A stretch of DNA of 64,000 bases from Parasphingorhabdus litoris DSM 22379 (GCF_020906275.1 NZ_CP086727.1:2790001-2854000), one strand, 5' to 3'. Shown: positions 1-8,256, numbered from the stretch's first letter. The notes: generated by a model from the sequence alone, not told the origin. Translations and numbers: made by a program.

Positions 1-1044
1 ATCACCAATCATAACCTTGCAATTGTTCACAGCCGAGCTTGGATAACCATCAGTCGATCCGACTGGGAGCAAAGCTAGTGTCGTTGGTTTTTCAACAGTA
101 TATTTAGGTCCAAAACCGACTGTCTCACCCCGTTGAAGCTGCTCAAGCCTAACAATCCGTGCCCGCAATCGCCAAACATATTTCAAGTCGGCCATCGAAA
201 CGGCATTCGCATCAGGATATAATCCAAACAATGCCGTCGCGGATCGGACTGAATCGAAACGCGCTTCTGGAAGATAGAAGGTGGTGTAGGAAGGTGATGC
301 GTGGACTAATCCCAGGGGGATATCTTCTTTTCGGGCCTCTGCAATTAGCCGATTGAATCGCATCAACTGTACTTTATCATGCTCAATGTCGTGGATAAAC
401 ATCGTGTAGATTCCGGCGACCTTGACTGACGGTCGTCGCGCCAGATCTTGCATCCACGGCAGCGCCCGGTCATACGGCATCCCTTCGCGGTTGAGCCCTG
501 TATCGATAAAGAAGTGCACAGGGATAGGTTTGCCTAGCCGTTTGGCAACGCGATCCAATCTCTCGCCTGCGTCATCGAGCCAGCACGTGATCTCAATGTC
601 ATTCAAGACGAGCTCTTCAATTTCCTCCTCAGTTACTTCGCTCATGTTCAAGATCGGTTTCCTCACCCCCGCCGCCCGTAACGCGAGCCCCTCTGAAACC
701 CTTACACAGGCAAGTCTCGATACTTCCGGCATAGAAGCGAGAAGCGGCCCAACAACAGTATCACCTAGGCCATAAGCATTGTTTTTGACCGGTGCCATGA
801 TTGGTGTACCGCCTGCCATACGCGATACTTCACGAACATTATTCCGAAACGCCTGTGCATCTATCTCGACCCACGGATCATTGCTGTTGGCACTGCCACC
901 TTTTCGCAGACGTGAAATGTTCGCTGCATTGGATATGACGCTCTTGCTCCGAGGTGCGACAGTGCTGTTCGCGCTGCCAGCACTTAAAGCACCTCCTGCA
1001 CAAGCGGCCATCCCCGCTAAAAAACCGCGTCTCGTCTTGTCCAC
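1..1044 (-). CDS. Alanine-racemase-like PLP enzyme, Tat-exported (3' end outside window)
   Basis: Translating the minus strand from GTG 1044 gives 348 residues that are still open at base 1. The start has a twin-arginine signal (TRRGFLAG, residues 4-11) followed by a hydrophobic Ala/Gly stretch. The mature part begins with WVEIDAQAFRNN, followed by PVKNNAYGLG with the probable PLP lysine at residue 87; both are hallmarks of the alanine racemase fold-III barrel. Later segments (HFFIDTGLNREGM, VGFGPKYTV) also fit. The family interconverts L- and D-amino acids; a Tat-exported member would act in the periplasm, as broad-specificity racemases do. GTG 1044 is chosen because GGGAG lies 8 nt upstream; an in-frame GTG at 1053 is the alternative. 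A long inverted repeat lies just upstream. The substrate cannot be told, and the C-terminal domain with its catalytic Tyr is not in view. Confidence 0.85.
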   Translation of the reverse strand, partial: MDKTRRGFLAGMAACAGGALSAGSANSTVAPRSKSVISNAANISRLRKGGSANSNDPWVEIDAQAFRNNVREVSRMAGGTPIMAPVKNNAYGLGDTVVGPLLASMPEVSRLACVRVSEGLALRAAGVRKPILNMSEVTEEEIEELVLNDIEITCWLDDAGERLDRVAKRLGKPIPVHFFIDTGLNREGMPYDRALPWMQDLARRPSVKVAGIYTMFIHDIEHDKVQLMRFNRLIAEARKEDIPLGLVHASPSYTTFYLPEARFDSVRSATALFGLYPDANAVSMADLKYVWRLRARIVRLEQLQRGETVGFGPKYTVEKPTTLALLPVGSTDGYPSSAVNNCKVMIGD

Positions 1045-1062
1045 CGCAAACACTCCCAGCAG

Positions 1063-1115
1063 CAATTCAATGATTGTATTCAATACATAATAAATTGGAT
1101 ACAATCATTGAATTG
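1063..1115. promoter_or_regulatory. Long inverted repeat upstream of racemase gene
   Basis: The arms 1063-1083 and 1095-1115 match at 20 of 21 positions around an 11-nt loop. The core is TGATTGTATTC-N15-GGATACAATCA (1071-1107). On the minus strand the element ends 9 nt before GTG 1053. The same core with the same N15 spacing and the same distance to a GTG occurs at 8099-8151. Half-sites this long and 26 bp apart suggest a repressor or activator binding site that overlaps the promoter. The regulator is unknown. Confidence 0.6.
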
Positions 1116-1328
1116 CGAGATTGTCAAGTATCGTCATTTCAAGTTGCTTCGGAGCATCGTCCTTGGGTCCGCAGGCTCACCAATCGGCGTTTAAGCAGGA
1201 TTTACGAACGGCTTCTGAAATGGGGAAGTTTTGGAATGTATCAGATATGCATTTTTATCAGGTTGAAAATGGCAAGGCTTCTGCACATCGGTCAGAAAAT
1301 CAGAACAGAATCATCGATAGAAGGTGTG

Positions 1329-1691
1329 CTATTTTTTCTCGGGAGGATTATCTTTTATCCACCAATCATGCATGGCCAAGAACACTGCCTCCAGATCATG
1401 CGCACGTTTGGTTGCTCGATATTCCACTCTGGGCGGCACTTCCGCGTAGATTTTTCGCTCAACTAGACCGTCCGCCTCCAGCGCTCGCAATTGTTTCGTG
1501 AGCATTGTTTGAGTGACGCCGTCGATCATCCGGCGCAGTTCATTAAAGCGTTTCATGCCGCGAAAGATCAATATTTGCAGAATGATGAGTTTCCATTTTC
1601 CTCCAATGAGCTTGGCAATATCTGGCATCGGACAAAGCTCATCTCCATCCTCGGAAAATTGTCGCTTCTCTATTGATATAGGTTTGTTCAT
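1329..1691 (-). CDS. HxlR-family winged-helix transcriptional regulator
   Basis: This 120-residue protein has the HxlR (DUF24) pattern: an N-terminal Cys (ELCPMPDIAKLIGGKWKLIIL, Cys20), a winged helix with RFNELRRMIDGVTQTMLTKQLRALEADGL, and the wing RKIYAEVPPRVEYRAT. Family members are dimeric DNA-binding repressors or activators, often redox- or electrophile-sensing through the conserved Cys. It is divergent from the GST gene at 1822, with about 130 bp between them. That spacer contains a GTATC-N6-GATAC palindrome, so it probably controls itself and the GST-SDR row. The length is normal for the family. Confidence 0.9.
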   Translation of the reverse strand: MNKPISIEKRQFSEDGDELCPMPDIAKLIGGKWKLIILQILIFRGMKRFNELRRMIDGVTQTMLTKQLRALEADGLVERKIYAEVPPRVEYRATKRAHDLEAVFLAMHDWWIKDNPPEKK

Positions 1692-1715
1692 TTTAAACTC
1701 CGAAAATCCATGTAG

Positions 1716-1731
1716 GTATCTTTTTTGATAC
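1716..1731. promoter_or_regulatory. Candidate HxlR operator (GTATC-N6-GATAC)
   Basis: A perfect 5-bp inverted repeat with a T6 spacer lies 25 bp upstream of the HxlR start codon, inside the divergent HxlR/GST spacer. Palindromes of this kind are what dimeric HxlR/DUF24 proteins bind. Assignment is by position and symmetry only. Confidence 0.45.
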
Positions 1732-1821
1732 TATATACACTAATTCTGCCTTCTTGCGAAAGAATACCGAATCCATACTTTCTTTGTAGTGACCACCAAT
1801 TACCAAAGAAAGAGCCCCCCT

Positions 1822-2502
1822 ATGACCATGACAGTATATGCCGTATCTGGTGCGCCTCGACCTTGGAGGGTCTTGGCAGGCCTAACATTCAAAGAACTTG
1901 AATATGATATTCACTACATGGAGGCCTCAAAAGCCGAACATAAAGCGCCTGAATATCTGAAAATCAATCCCCGCGGAACCGTACCATCCTTGGTCAAAGG
2001 TGATCTTATACTGCGCGACTCAATAGGGATATTGGCCTGGCTGGACCGAGAATATCCAGACAAGCCACTTTTCGGATCGAATGCAAACGAGACCGGCCAA
2101 ATTTGGCAAAATGTTCTAGAAACAGCGGATTATTTGCGTGCCGCCCACAACAGCGTCTTCTTTTCTATTCTGGTGCAGAATATTTCGGTTGCAGATGCAC
2201 CATCGGACGAGCGAAAGGCGAAAGAGGAAGCCGCAGATCGCTTGCGATTTGAGTGTGAGCGGCTCGAAACACTACTCATCCAAAACAAGTTTTTATGTGG
2301 CGATAACCCGACCGCCGCAGATGCTGTGGCGTTTCCTGACATTCGGTTGATCCAGCGCGCGATGGAAATCAAACCAGATGAACTGGCAATGCTTGGGCTT
2401 GATACTCTGAACGATGACTTTCCCAAGCTTGAATCCTGGAAATCTCGCGTCGAATCCTTGCCAGGCATGCAGAAGACGATGCCGCCACATTGGGCTGCAT
2501 GA
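1822..2502 (+). CDS. Glutathione S-transferase family protein
   Basis: The 226 residues show an N-terminal thioredoxin-like domain: VYAVSGAPRPWRVL as the first strand/helix with a possible catalytic Ser, GTVPSL with the cis-Pro, and RDSIGILAWLDREYPD as the glutathione-binding loop. An all-helical C-terminal domain follows (CGDNPTAADAVAFPDIRLIQRA, the usual D-x-x-A-D-x capping motif). GSTs conjugate, isomerise or reduce electrophiles with glutathione in the cytoplasm. ATG 1822 is preferred over GTG 1789 because the domain begins right there and a purine-rich AAGAAAGAG lies upstream. It heads a plus-strand row with SDR, DUF1330-like and SRPBCC genes, which suggests a shared small-molecule pathway. 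Confidence 0.9.
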   Translation: MTMTVYAVSGAPRPWRVLAGLTFKELEYDIHYMEASKAEHKAPEYLKINPRGTVPSLVKGDLILRDSIGILAWLDREYPDKPLFGSNANETGQIWQNVLETADYLRAAHNSVFFSILVQNISVADAPSDERKAKEEAADRLRFECERLETLLIQNKFLCGDNPTAADAVAFPDIRLIQRAMEIKPDELAMLGLDTLNDDFPKLESWKSRVESLPGMQKTMPPHWAA

Positions 2503-2576
2503 TTTCGTCCGACGTCGACAGCAGGAATCTCTAGCTTCCCTCCTTTTCTGTAAAACTTACCAATGGAAATCCCCCA

Positions 2577-3362
2577 ATGTCCAAATCTCTCCTGAAAGAC
2601 AAAATCGCCGTCATATTTGGTGCCGGTGGAAGTCTTGGTTCCGAAGTTACCAAAAAATTTGTCGATATAGGGGCGATAGTTTTTGCCTCCAGCCGATCGC
2701 CCGACCCCACTCTGTCGTCGTCTGGAGTGCAGGAATTCCGGACGGTTGATGCACTTGATGAAGATGCAGTCACCCGATATCTCGACGAGATCGTCGCAGC
2801 CCATGGCAGGATCGATATTGTTCTGAACCTGGCAACGTCGGATCATGCGGCCTTCAATCACGGCAAACCGGCCAGCGAAACCTCGCTGGAAGAACTGCTC
2901 ATCCCAGCACGCTCGACATTGGGCCCGCAATTTGTGACGGCAAAGGCGGCACAAAAGCAAATGGCCAACCAGCGATCAGGAGTCATCCTCTTCATCACAT
3001 CGACGCTCGCTGTGGTGGGATCACCGTGGAGCGCAGCGCTTTCGGCGACGCATGCGGGAATTGAAGGTTTGATGAGATCGCTTGCAAGTGAATGGGGTCC
3101 CCAGGGCATTCGGGTGCTCGGCGTTCGATCTGAAGCGATGCCTGATACACCAACAATTGAGTATACCTTTCGCGCAATGGGAGAAAATCTGGGTATCTCG
3201 CAAACCGAGATGCAAGGCGCTATCGAACAAAATAAGGTAGCTCTGGGACGACTTCCTGAAAGATCTGAAACCGCCAATGTTCTGGCTTTCGCGGCTTCTG
3301 ACCTTGCCAGTTTCATGACCGGTACGATGCTTAATCATTCTGGCGGTCACGTTCTCCAATAA
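2577..3362 (+). CDS. SDR-family oxidoreductase with non-canonical active site
   Basis: A Rossmann-fold short-chain dehydrogenase/reductase of 261 residues. The cofactor loop is GAGGSLGSEV (residues 15-24) in place of TGxxxGxG, and the ending GTMLNHSGGHVLQ is typical. The serine region (ILFITSTLAVVG) is present. The usual YxxxK active site, expected before AGIEGL, reads LSATH, so both the catalytic Tyr and Lys are replaced. It may be a binding or structural SDR, or use other chemistry. It lies 74 nt after the GST gene and 39 nt before the DUF1330-like gene, probably in one transcript. Confidence 0.85.
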   Translation: MSKSLLKDKIAVIFGAGGSLGSEVTKKFVDIGAIVFASSRSPDPTLSSSGVQEFRTVDALDEDAVTRYLDEIVAAHGRIDIVLNLATSDHAAFNHGKPASETSLEELLIPARSTLGPQFVTAKAAQKQMANQRSGVILFITSTLAVVGSPWSAALSATHAGIEGLMRSLASEWGPQGIRVLGVRSEAMPDTPTIEYTFRAMGENLGISQTEMQGAIEQNKVALGRLPERSETANVLAFAASDLASFMTGTMLNHSGGHVLQ

Positions 3363-3401
3363 TCAATTAAACATATCCCAAACATGCAGAGGAAAATCAC
3401 T

Positions 3402-3848
3402 ATGAAAGCAAACGCTCAACAATTTTTGGAATGGTTTGGAGACGGGTCTGACGGCTCTTCTCCAACCGAAACGCAATGGACGCATATTCTTCAACTACCG
3501 GAGAAAAAGCCGGTGACGTTGATCAACTTCTTCAAGCTAAACCAGCGCGCAACCTATCCAGTCGACTTTGGTGATTTCGATACAAATGTAACCGGCGAAG
3601 TAGCCTTTAGTCGATATGCTGAAGTAAGCGTCCCGACCATGGAACGGGTTGGCGGCAAGTTTCACCATGTCGGACCGTTCTCCGGCATGTTCATCGGCGA
3701 AGATGAGGATTGGGACATCATCGCGATCGGTGCATATCCTGATCTGCATTCCCTCGTCTCGCTTTACGCAGATGCCGGTTATCGGGCAGCCTTTGTGCAT
3801 CGTACTGCCGCTTGTGAAAGGCAGAAGGTCATCATTGCGGCCGGTTAG
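3402..3848 (+). CDS. DUF1330-like small protein
   Basis: About 148 residues. The segment from PVTLINFFKLNQRA through ERVGGKFHHVGPFSGMFIGEDEDWDIIAIGAYPD to the C-terminus looks like a DUF1330 / dimeric ferredoxin-like alpha-beta barrel domain, a fold used by small monooxygenases and isomerases. No catalytic residue can be assigned. ATG 3402 is chosen over 3384 because GAGGAAA sits at good spacing before it. It is in a row with GST, SDR and SRPBCC genes, so a role in the same pathway is likely. The family assignment is by pattern only. Confidence 0.65.
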   Translation: MKANAQQFLEWFGDGSDGSSPTETQWTHILQLPEKKPVTLINFFKLNQRATYPVDFGDFDTNVTGEVAFSRYAEVSVPTMERVGGKFHHVGPFSGMFIGEDEDWDIIAIGAYPDLHSLVSLYADAGYRAAFVHRTAACERQKVIIAAG

Positions 3849-3890
3849 TCAATGGCAATCGAAACATGTTCACAAGAGGAGTAGAAGAAA

Positions 3891-4370
3891 GTGACATCGC
3901 AGAATTACAAACGCATCATTACCGTCGAGGCCGATGCTAGAAAAGCATACTGGGCTTTGACGCAGGGAATGCACAAATGGTGGACGACACCGGACGCTCC
4001 GATGGTAACGGTTGGAGACCGCTCGACATTCTCCTTCCCACCGGGAAATGGTTACTGGACATTTGAAGCCACCATTCTCAATCCAAATCAGTGTGTCGAG
4101 ATGATTTGCGTCGACGCTCTGCATTTGCATGAGGGCATGCCCAAGGAAATCGAGACCGAATGGCTGGATACGCGGGTTCGTTGGGATATTCATTCGAAGG
4201 GCGACAATACCGAGATCGCGATCGAGCATCAAGGTCTTATTCCGCAACTTCATTGCTATGAAATCTGCGAGGCTGGATGGGACATGTTTTTTGTCGAGAG
4301 CCTGAAGGCCTATCTCAACACCGGAATTGGCAACCCTCACCTTGCGCCCTCAACAACTGCGCAAGACTAG
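3891..4370 (+). CDS. SRPBCC (START/AHSA1-like) domain protein
   Basis: A 159-residue protein with a GTG start and AAGAGGAG upstream. It opens with YKRIITVEADARKAYWALTQGMHKWWTT, the typical first strand/helix of SRPBCC proteins, and ends with the long C-terminal helix (GWDMFFVESLKAYLNTGIGNP) that closes the ligand cavity. The superfamily binds hydrophobic ligands; members act as cyclases, ligand carriers or HSP90 co-activators. It is the last gene of the row from 1822 and is followed by a 75-bp gap before the regulator gene. The ligand is unknown. Confidence 0.8.
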   Translation: MTSQNYKRIITVEADARKAYWALTQGMHKWWTTPDAPMVTVGDRSTFSFPPGNGYWTFEATILNPNQCVEMICVDALHLHEGMPKEIETEWLDTRVRWDIHSKGDNTEIAIEHQGLIPQLHCYEICEAGWDMFFVESLKAYLNTGIGNPHLAPSTTAQD

Positions 4371-4445
4371 CCAAATATCCAAAATGTCGGTTTTGATCGG
4401 ATAAAGGTCATTTCAGACATAGGCGCTTAATGCTATTCAACGACC

Positions 4446-5414
4446 ATGCCGTTCGATCATTCCATCGCTGTACTGTTGTTCGACAATATGAACGCAATCG
4501 ATGTGGCTGGCCCCGTCGAGGCTTTCTCGATCATAAAAGAAGATGATGGCACAAGCCGATATTCCATCCAGTTCTGGGGGCTGGAAAAACTCACTTTTGA
4601 AACCGAGTCTGGCATGCGAATTTGCGCAGAAAGGATCGCGCCAGAAGACCCGGTTGCGCATACCCTGATCATTCCAGGCGGCGCAGGCGTGCGCCACCCG
4701 CAAACTTTATCCTCACTCGCGCATTGGCTTGCCAGGTATCACCATAGGTTCACGCGCATTATTTCAATCTGTACGGGCGCCTATGCGCTGGCCGAAGCGG
4801 GCCTGCTGAAAGGACGTGAAGTAACGACCCACTGGGCGCATGCGGACGATTTTGAAAAGCGTTTCCCCCAAGTAAAGTTGAACGCCGATGCGCTCTTTCT
4901 GAACGATGGAAAATATTATTCCTCAGGCGGTGTGACAGCTGGAATTGATCTGGCACTTGATCTCATCCAGGATGATTTTGGCCAGGCCGCAGCTGTCGCA
5001 GTCGCCCGAGAAATGGTGGTTTTTCTGAGGCGCCCCGGCGCACAGACACAATATTCCTTGCCGTTACGATTGCAATCCGCGACCGATGGCCGTTTGACTG
5101 ATGTATGTCATTGGGCCGCCAGTAATCTGCAGGAAGACCTGTCGATTGAAAAACTGGCAGACATGGCCGGCCTCAGCGCAAGGCAATTCTCCCGTCGGTT
5201 CAAGAAGGCCTTTCATGTTTCGCCGGCCGCCTATATTAAAAATGTCCGCCTTGATCATGGCCGATCGCTGCTAAGTAAAGGTGCCAGCATCGCACAAGTG
5301 GCATCCATGGTTGGTTTTGCCAGCCCTGACGGATTCCAACGCGCGTTCACGCAACGATTTGGGGTCCGGCCCAGCACCTACCAGAAACACTTCAATGAAG
5401 GTATTGCGCCATGA
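4446..5414 (+). CDS. GlxA-family transcriptional regulator (DJ-1/PfpI + AraC HTH)
   Basis: 322 residues, the usual length. The N-terminal half is a DJ-1/PfpI-like amidotransferase fold, with ALLFDNMNAIDVAGPVEAF-like opening and the nucleophile-elbow Cys in ISICTGAYALAEAGLL. The C-terminal roughly 100 residues are a double AraC helix-turn-helix (LADMAGLSARQFSRRFKKAF and IAQVASMVGFASPDGFQRAFTQRFG). Such proteins sense small molecules and activate neighbouring catabolic genes. Its stop overlaps the ATG of the next gene by 4 bp (5411-5414), so the two are co-translated. Neither its ligand nor its target promoter can be read from the sequence. Confidence 0.93.
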   Translation: MPFDHSIAVLLFDNMNAIDVAGPVEAFSIIKEDDGTSRYSIQFWGLEKLTFETESGMRICAERIAPEDPVAHTLIIPGGAGVRHPQTLSSLAHWLARYHHRFTRIISICTGAYALAEAGLLKGREVTTHWAHADDFEKRFPQVKLNADALFLNDGKYYSSGGVTAGIDLALDLIQDDFGQAAAVAVAREMVVFLRRPGAQTQYSLPLRLQSATDGRLTDVCHWAASNLQEDLSIEKLADMAGLSARQFSRRFKKAFHVSPAAYIKNVRLDHGRSLLSKGASIAQVASMVGFASPDGFQRAFTQRFGVRPSTYQKHFNEGIAP

Positions 5415-6526
5415 AGTTCCTCATGTCTCGTAGGACGGTCGTCACCACTGCCCTTTCTATTGCTACTTACTCAAATCTCCTCAGATGTCAGCCAGAACGA
5501 ACAGCAGAGCGGGAAACTTTTCTCTGCCCTCCATGCGGTTGCGCAATGGATCAGCACATATTCAAAGCACCAGGTCGCTGCCCCGATTGTGGCATGATTC
5601 TGAAACCAGCGAAGGAACTGGATTTGGGTTTCCAGCCACATAATCTTCCAACTGGTGCTGGCTATTTCCAGATTGCTGGCGGCAGCGGGCGTGAGAGTCG
5701 GCATGTCACAGTGCATTACTACAAACCAAGCCAATTTACGCCTCAATCCCGTATATTAATCGTCATCCCGGGTGCAGGCCGAAATAGCAACAGCTATCGA
5801 AACGCTTGGCTCGAAGTGGCCAGTCGCAAGGACATCCTGGTTGCGGCACTGGGCTATCCTGAAGAAACATATGATTTTGCAGCTTATCAAATGGGAGGCG
5901 TGGTCAAGGATATCAAACTTAACAACCCAAAATTTATAAGCACGGGCCCCAATGCGCGCATTCTTCAATTGCAAGATAAAGATATTCAAATGAATCCGGA
6001 AGCCGACCAGAATAATTGGATATTCTCAGATTTCGATCGCACTTTTGATCTCTTGGCAAAGATCACTGGTTCCAAACGCGCTGGATATGATATTTTTGGT
6101 CATTCAGCCGGAGGTCAGATACTCCACCGGCTTGCGCTTTTTCATCCGGCATCCAAGGCTGAGCGCATTGTTGCGGCAAATGCAGGGTTTTATACCCTGC
6201 CCTCATTCAGCAAGCCCCCACCCATGGGTATGGAAGGCACTGGAGTGCGCAAAGAACAACTGAGCCAGATATTGGGCGAGCAACTCACAATCCTCTTGGG
6301 GGAAGAAGACAATTCCGATGCTGCGGGCGGAACGCTGCTGCACACTCCCCTGATTGACAAACAAGGTAAAAATCGCTTCGCACGTGGCCGAAACTTTTTT
6401 CGCACAGGATTGGAAATCTCTAAATCAGAGCAGTTGCAATTCGGCTGGAAGCTTCAATCAGTTCCGCGAACCGGCCATGATTTCGCAAGGATGGCCGAGG
6501 TGGCAGCGCAGCTGCTCTACCCATAA
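5411..6526 (+). CDS. Exported alpha/beta-hydrolase with N-terminal heavy-metal-binding head
   Basis: 371 residues. An N-terminal SRRTVVTTAL stretch resembles an export signal. Residues about 38-65 form a Cys/His-rich unit with two CxxC pairs and ending CPDCGMILKP, which matches the heavy-metal-binding domain seen at the start of copper-exporting ATPases and efflux proteins. The rest is an alpha/beta-hydrolase: IVIPGAGRNSNSY near the oxyanion hole, GHSAGG with nucleophile Ser231, and a late GHDF with the likely catalytic His. The substrate is unknown. It is translationally coupled to the GlxA-type regulator. The domain combination is unusual. Confidence 0.75.
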   Translation: MKFLMSRRTVVTTALSIATYSNLLRCQPERTAERETFLCPPCGCAMDQHIFKAPGRCPDCGMILKPAKELDLGFQPHNLPTGAGYFQIAGGSGRESRHVTVHYYKPSQFTPQSRILIVIPGAGRNSNSYRNAWLEVASRKDILVAALGYPEETYDFAAYQMGGVVKDIKLNNPKFISTGPNARILQLQDKDIQMNPEADQNNWIFSDFDRTFDLLAKITGSKRAGYDIFGHSAGGQILHRLALFHPASKAERIVAANAGFYTLPSFSKPPPMGMEGTGVRKEQLSQILGEQLTILLGEEDNSDAAGGTLLHTPLIDKQGKNRFARGRNFFRTGLEISKSEQLQFGWKLQSVPRTGHDFARMAEVAAQLLYP

Positions 6527-6662
6527 ACTGCCGAATTCTGGCCTTGAAATTTCATTTTCCAAGCGACTTTTCAAGCTACAGGGCGAACAGTCTATTGGCG
6601 TGGTCCCAGACATGGAAATCGAGACATAAGAACCGCGCAGACTGATTGTAGCGATTTTTCTA

Positions 6663-7409
6663 CTACATTTTCACCGCAGCATTTCCACCGTCGGCCCATA
6701 GCGCGGAACCAGCTACAAAGCTTGCCATATCACTGGCCAGAAAGAGTGCGGCCTTGGCAATCTCTTCGGGTTCAGCGATCCGCTTCATGGCGTGTAAACT
6801 CGCCGCCCATTCCCGCTGTGCGGTGTCTCCGGCCATTGCTGTATTGGTTCCACCTGGCAGTAAGGTGTTGGCTCGGATATTCTGCTCAGCATAATCAGCG
6901 GTAATACCCTTAACCAACCCCATCAGAGCAGCCTTGGTCGTTCCATAAGCCGCCATTCCGGGAAGGCCTACGCTGTTTCCAACGAAACTGCTGGTAAAGA
7001 TTAGCGAGCCGCCACCTCTTTCCAGCATCGCCGGAATTTGGGCGCGTGCGCCAAGAAAAGCGGCGGTTAGATTGACTGCGACAATGTCCAACCATTCAGA
7101 GTCTAATATCTCTGCAAGTGGCTTGGCGGGGCCTATCGTACCGGCATTGTTGAAAGCGATATCGAGACCGCCAAATTCGCTTTGAGCTGCAGCAACAAGC
7201 TCTTGTTGCGTACGATCATCCGCTGCATCTCCTTCGATGGCAATTGCCTCTCTACCATTGGACCTCATCTCGGCGAGAAGCGCGTCCAACGGCGCTGCTC
7301 GACGCGCGTTAAGTACGAGCTTCGCACCAGCGGCCGCAAAAATATGTGCTGCCGAACGACCAATGCCCGAGCTGGCACCTGTAATTATGGCGATTTTTCC
7401 TGATAACAT
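6663..7409 (-). CDS. SDR-family oxidoreductase (canonical)
   Basis: 248 residues, a classical SDR: TGASSGIGRSAA cofactor loop (residues 11-22), NNAGTIG, the catalytic Ser in IFTSSF, the active site YGTTK, and the C-terminal ASFVAGSALWADGG. Such enzymes oxidise or reduce hydroxyl/keto groups with NAD(P)H in the cytoplasm. It is convergent with the hydrolase gene ending at 6526 and lies about 120 bp from the cupin gene upstream, so it may be a single-gene unit. The substrate cannot be predicted. Confidence 0.93.
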   Translation of the reverse strand: MLSGKIAIITGASSGIGRSAAHIFAAAGAKLVLNARRAAPLDALLAEMRSNGREAIAIEGDAADDRTQQELVAAAQSEFGGLDIAFNNAGTIGPAKPLAEILDSEWLDIVAVNLTAAFLGARAQIPAMLERGGGSLIFTSSFVGNSVGLPGMAAYGTTKAALMGLVKGITADYAEQNIRANTLLPGGTNTAMAGDTAQREWAASLHAMKRIAEPEEIAKAALFLASDMASFVAGSALWADGGNAAVKM

Positions 7410-7529
7410 GCAGTTGCTTCCTTTGACCCAGTGTTGAGGATCGCTGGATAGAGACAGGTCAAAATTGATGCATCCTATATCTTGTGATCAAACTGAATAA
7501 CGCGATTGACCTTGGATCCATCAATGGAT

Positions 7530-7946
7530 TCAATTCAGGCCAGGCTGCCAGTCGGGCGGTGCCATTTCAAAATTGGCGAAATCAAACCCCGGGGCAACGG
7601 TGCATCCAACAAGTGTCCAAGCCCCCAAACTCCTGGCCATTTGCCAACACCCTGCAGGCACAACAACCATTGGTCTTTCATTTTTTTCAAAACTCAGGCC
7701 CAGTTGATGTTTTTCAAAACTACTGCCATCCGATGAAAGCATCAGCTCCAAGGCATCTCCCGCATAGTGATGCCAAAGCTCTGCGCTGCCGTGTACTCTG
7801 TGCCAGTGGGAATGTTCGCCCTCCTCCAGCAAGAAGAAAATTGCTGTGGAGGCATCATCACGGAAAGTTTCGACATAGTGTCCACCCTCTGGGTGAGGTT
7901 TCATATCCAGTTGTCTAATAATATCAGCGGCGCGCATTTGGTTCAT
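7530..7946 (-). CDS. DUF985-family cupin protein
   Basis: 138 residues of a single cupin barrel: PHPEGGHYVETFRDD, AIFFLLEEGEHSHWHRVHGSAELWHHYAG with the metal-ligand histidines, and VVPAGCWQMARSLG ending VAPGFDFANFEM. This is the DUF985 / cupin_5 pattern (relatives of yeast YML079w). The fold may bind sugars or metals; no reaction is established. The start at 7946 is chosen because AGAAGAG precedes that ATG; an upstream in-frame start at 8003 would add 19 residues that look unrelated. It is likely monocistronic. Confidence 0.85.
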   Translation of the reverse strand: MNQMRAADIIRQLDMKPHPEGGHYVETFRDDASTAIFFLLEEGEHSHWHRVHGSAELWHHYAGDALELMLSSDGSSFEKHQLGLSFEKNERPMVVVPAGCWQMARSLGAWTLVGCTVAPGFDFANFEMAPPDWQPGLN

Positions 7947-8098
7947 AGGACTCTTCTTTTTTGGGAATTGGTTCAACCATCTTAGGATAGGTCTCATCAT
8001 CATTGCCAGCGATCGTGACAGGTATTTCTAGCTCAAGCTATATTGGTAAATAGCTAAACTCTCAAAGAGCCCCAATGGGGTGGTGCTTGACAAGTTCT

Positions 8099-8151
8099 CC
8101 CTTCGATGATTGTATTCTATTACTAAAATATTGAATACAATCATCGAAGGG
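8099..8151. promoter_or_regulatory. Second copy of the long inverted repeat (perfect 19-bp arms)
   Basis: The arms 8099-8117 and 8133-8151 are perfect 19-bp reverse complements around a 15-nt loop. The core TGATTGTATTC-N15-GAATACAATCA (8107-8143) matches the element at 1063-1115 in sequence and spacing. It lies 9 nt before a GTG that begins a decayed copy of the racemase gene start. It may now drive the serine-hydrolase gene at 8257. Confidence 0.6.
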
Positions 8152-8160
8152 GCGTTGAAA

Positions 8161-8220
8161 GTGTTTGCGGTGGATAAGACGAGACCCGATTTTCTGATAG
8201 GAATAGTCGTCTGCGCCCAG
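8161..8220 (+). pseudogene. Decayed 5' fragment of a racemase-like gene
   Basis: From GTG 8161 (or 8170) the reading frame gives VFAVDKTRPDFLIGIVVCA and stops a few codons later. The first eight codons match the start of the gene at 1044-1053 (GTG TTT GCG GTG GAY AAG ACG AGA), and the following residues keep the hydrophobic signal pattern, but the twin arginine is lost (RR to RP). Nothing further of the racemase follows. It looks like a promoter plus gene-start duplicate whose coding part has been lost. Confidence 0.5.
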
Positions 8221-8256
8221 AAAAAGTGACCTAATGAAGCCTTCTTGGAGATTGAT

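Noticed and set aside
1121..1676. Several plus-strand frames in 1121-1676
   Set aside because: They overlap the HxlR gene antisense and the spacer, with no domains or ribosome sites.
2130..2960. Open frame of 276 codons on the minus strand
   Set aside because: It lies antisense to the GST and SDR genes, which have full domain patterns; the antisense protein shows no domain.
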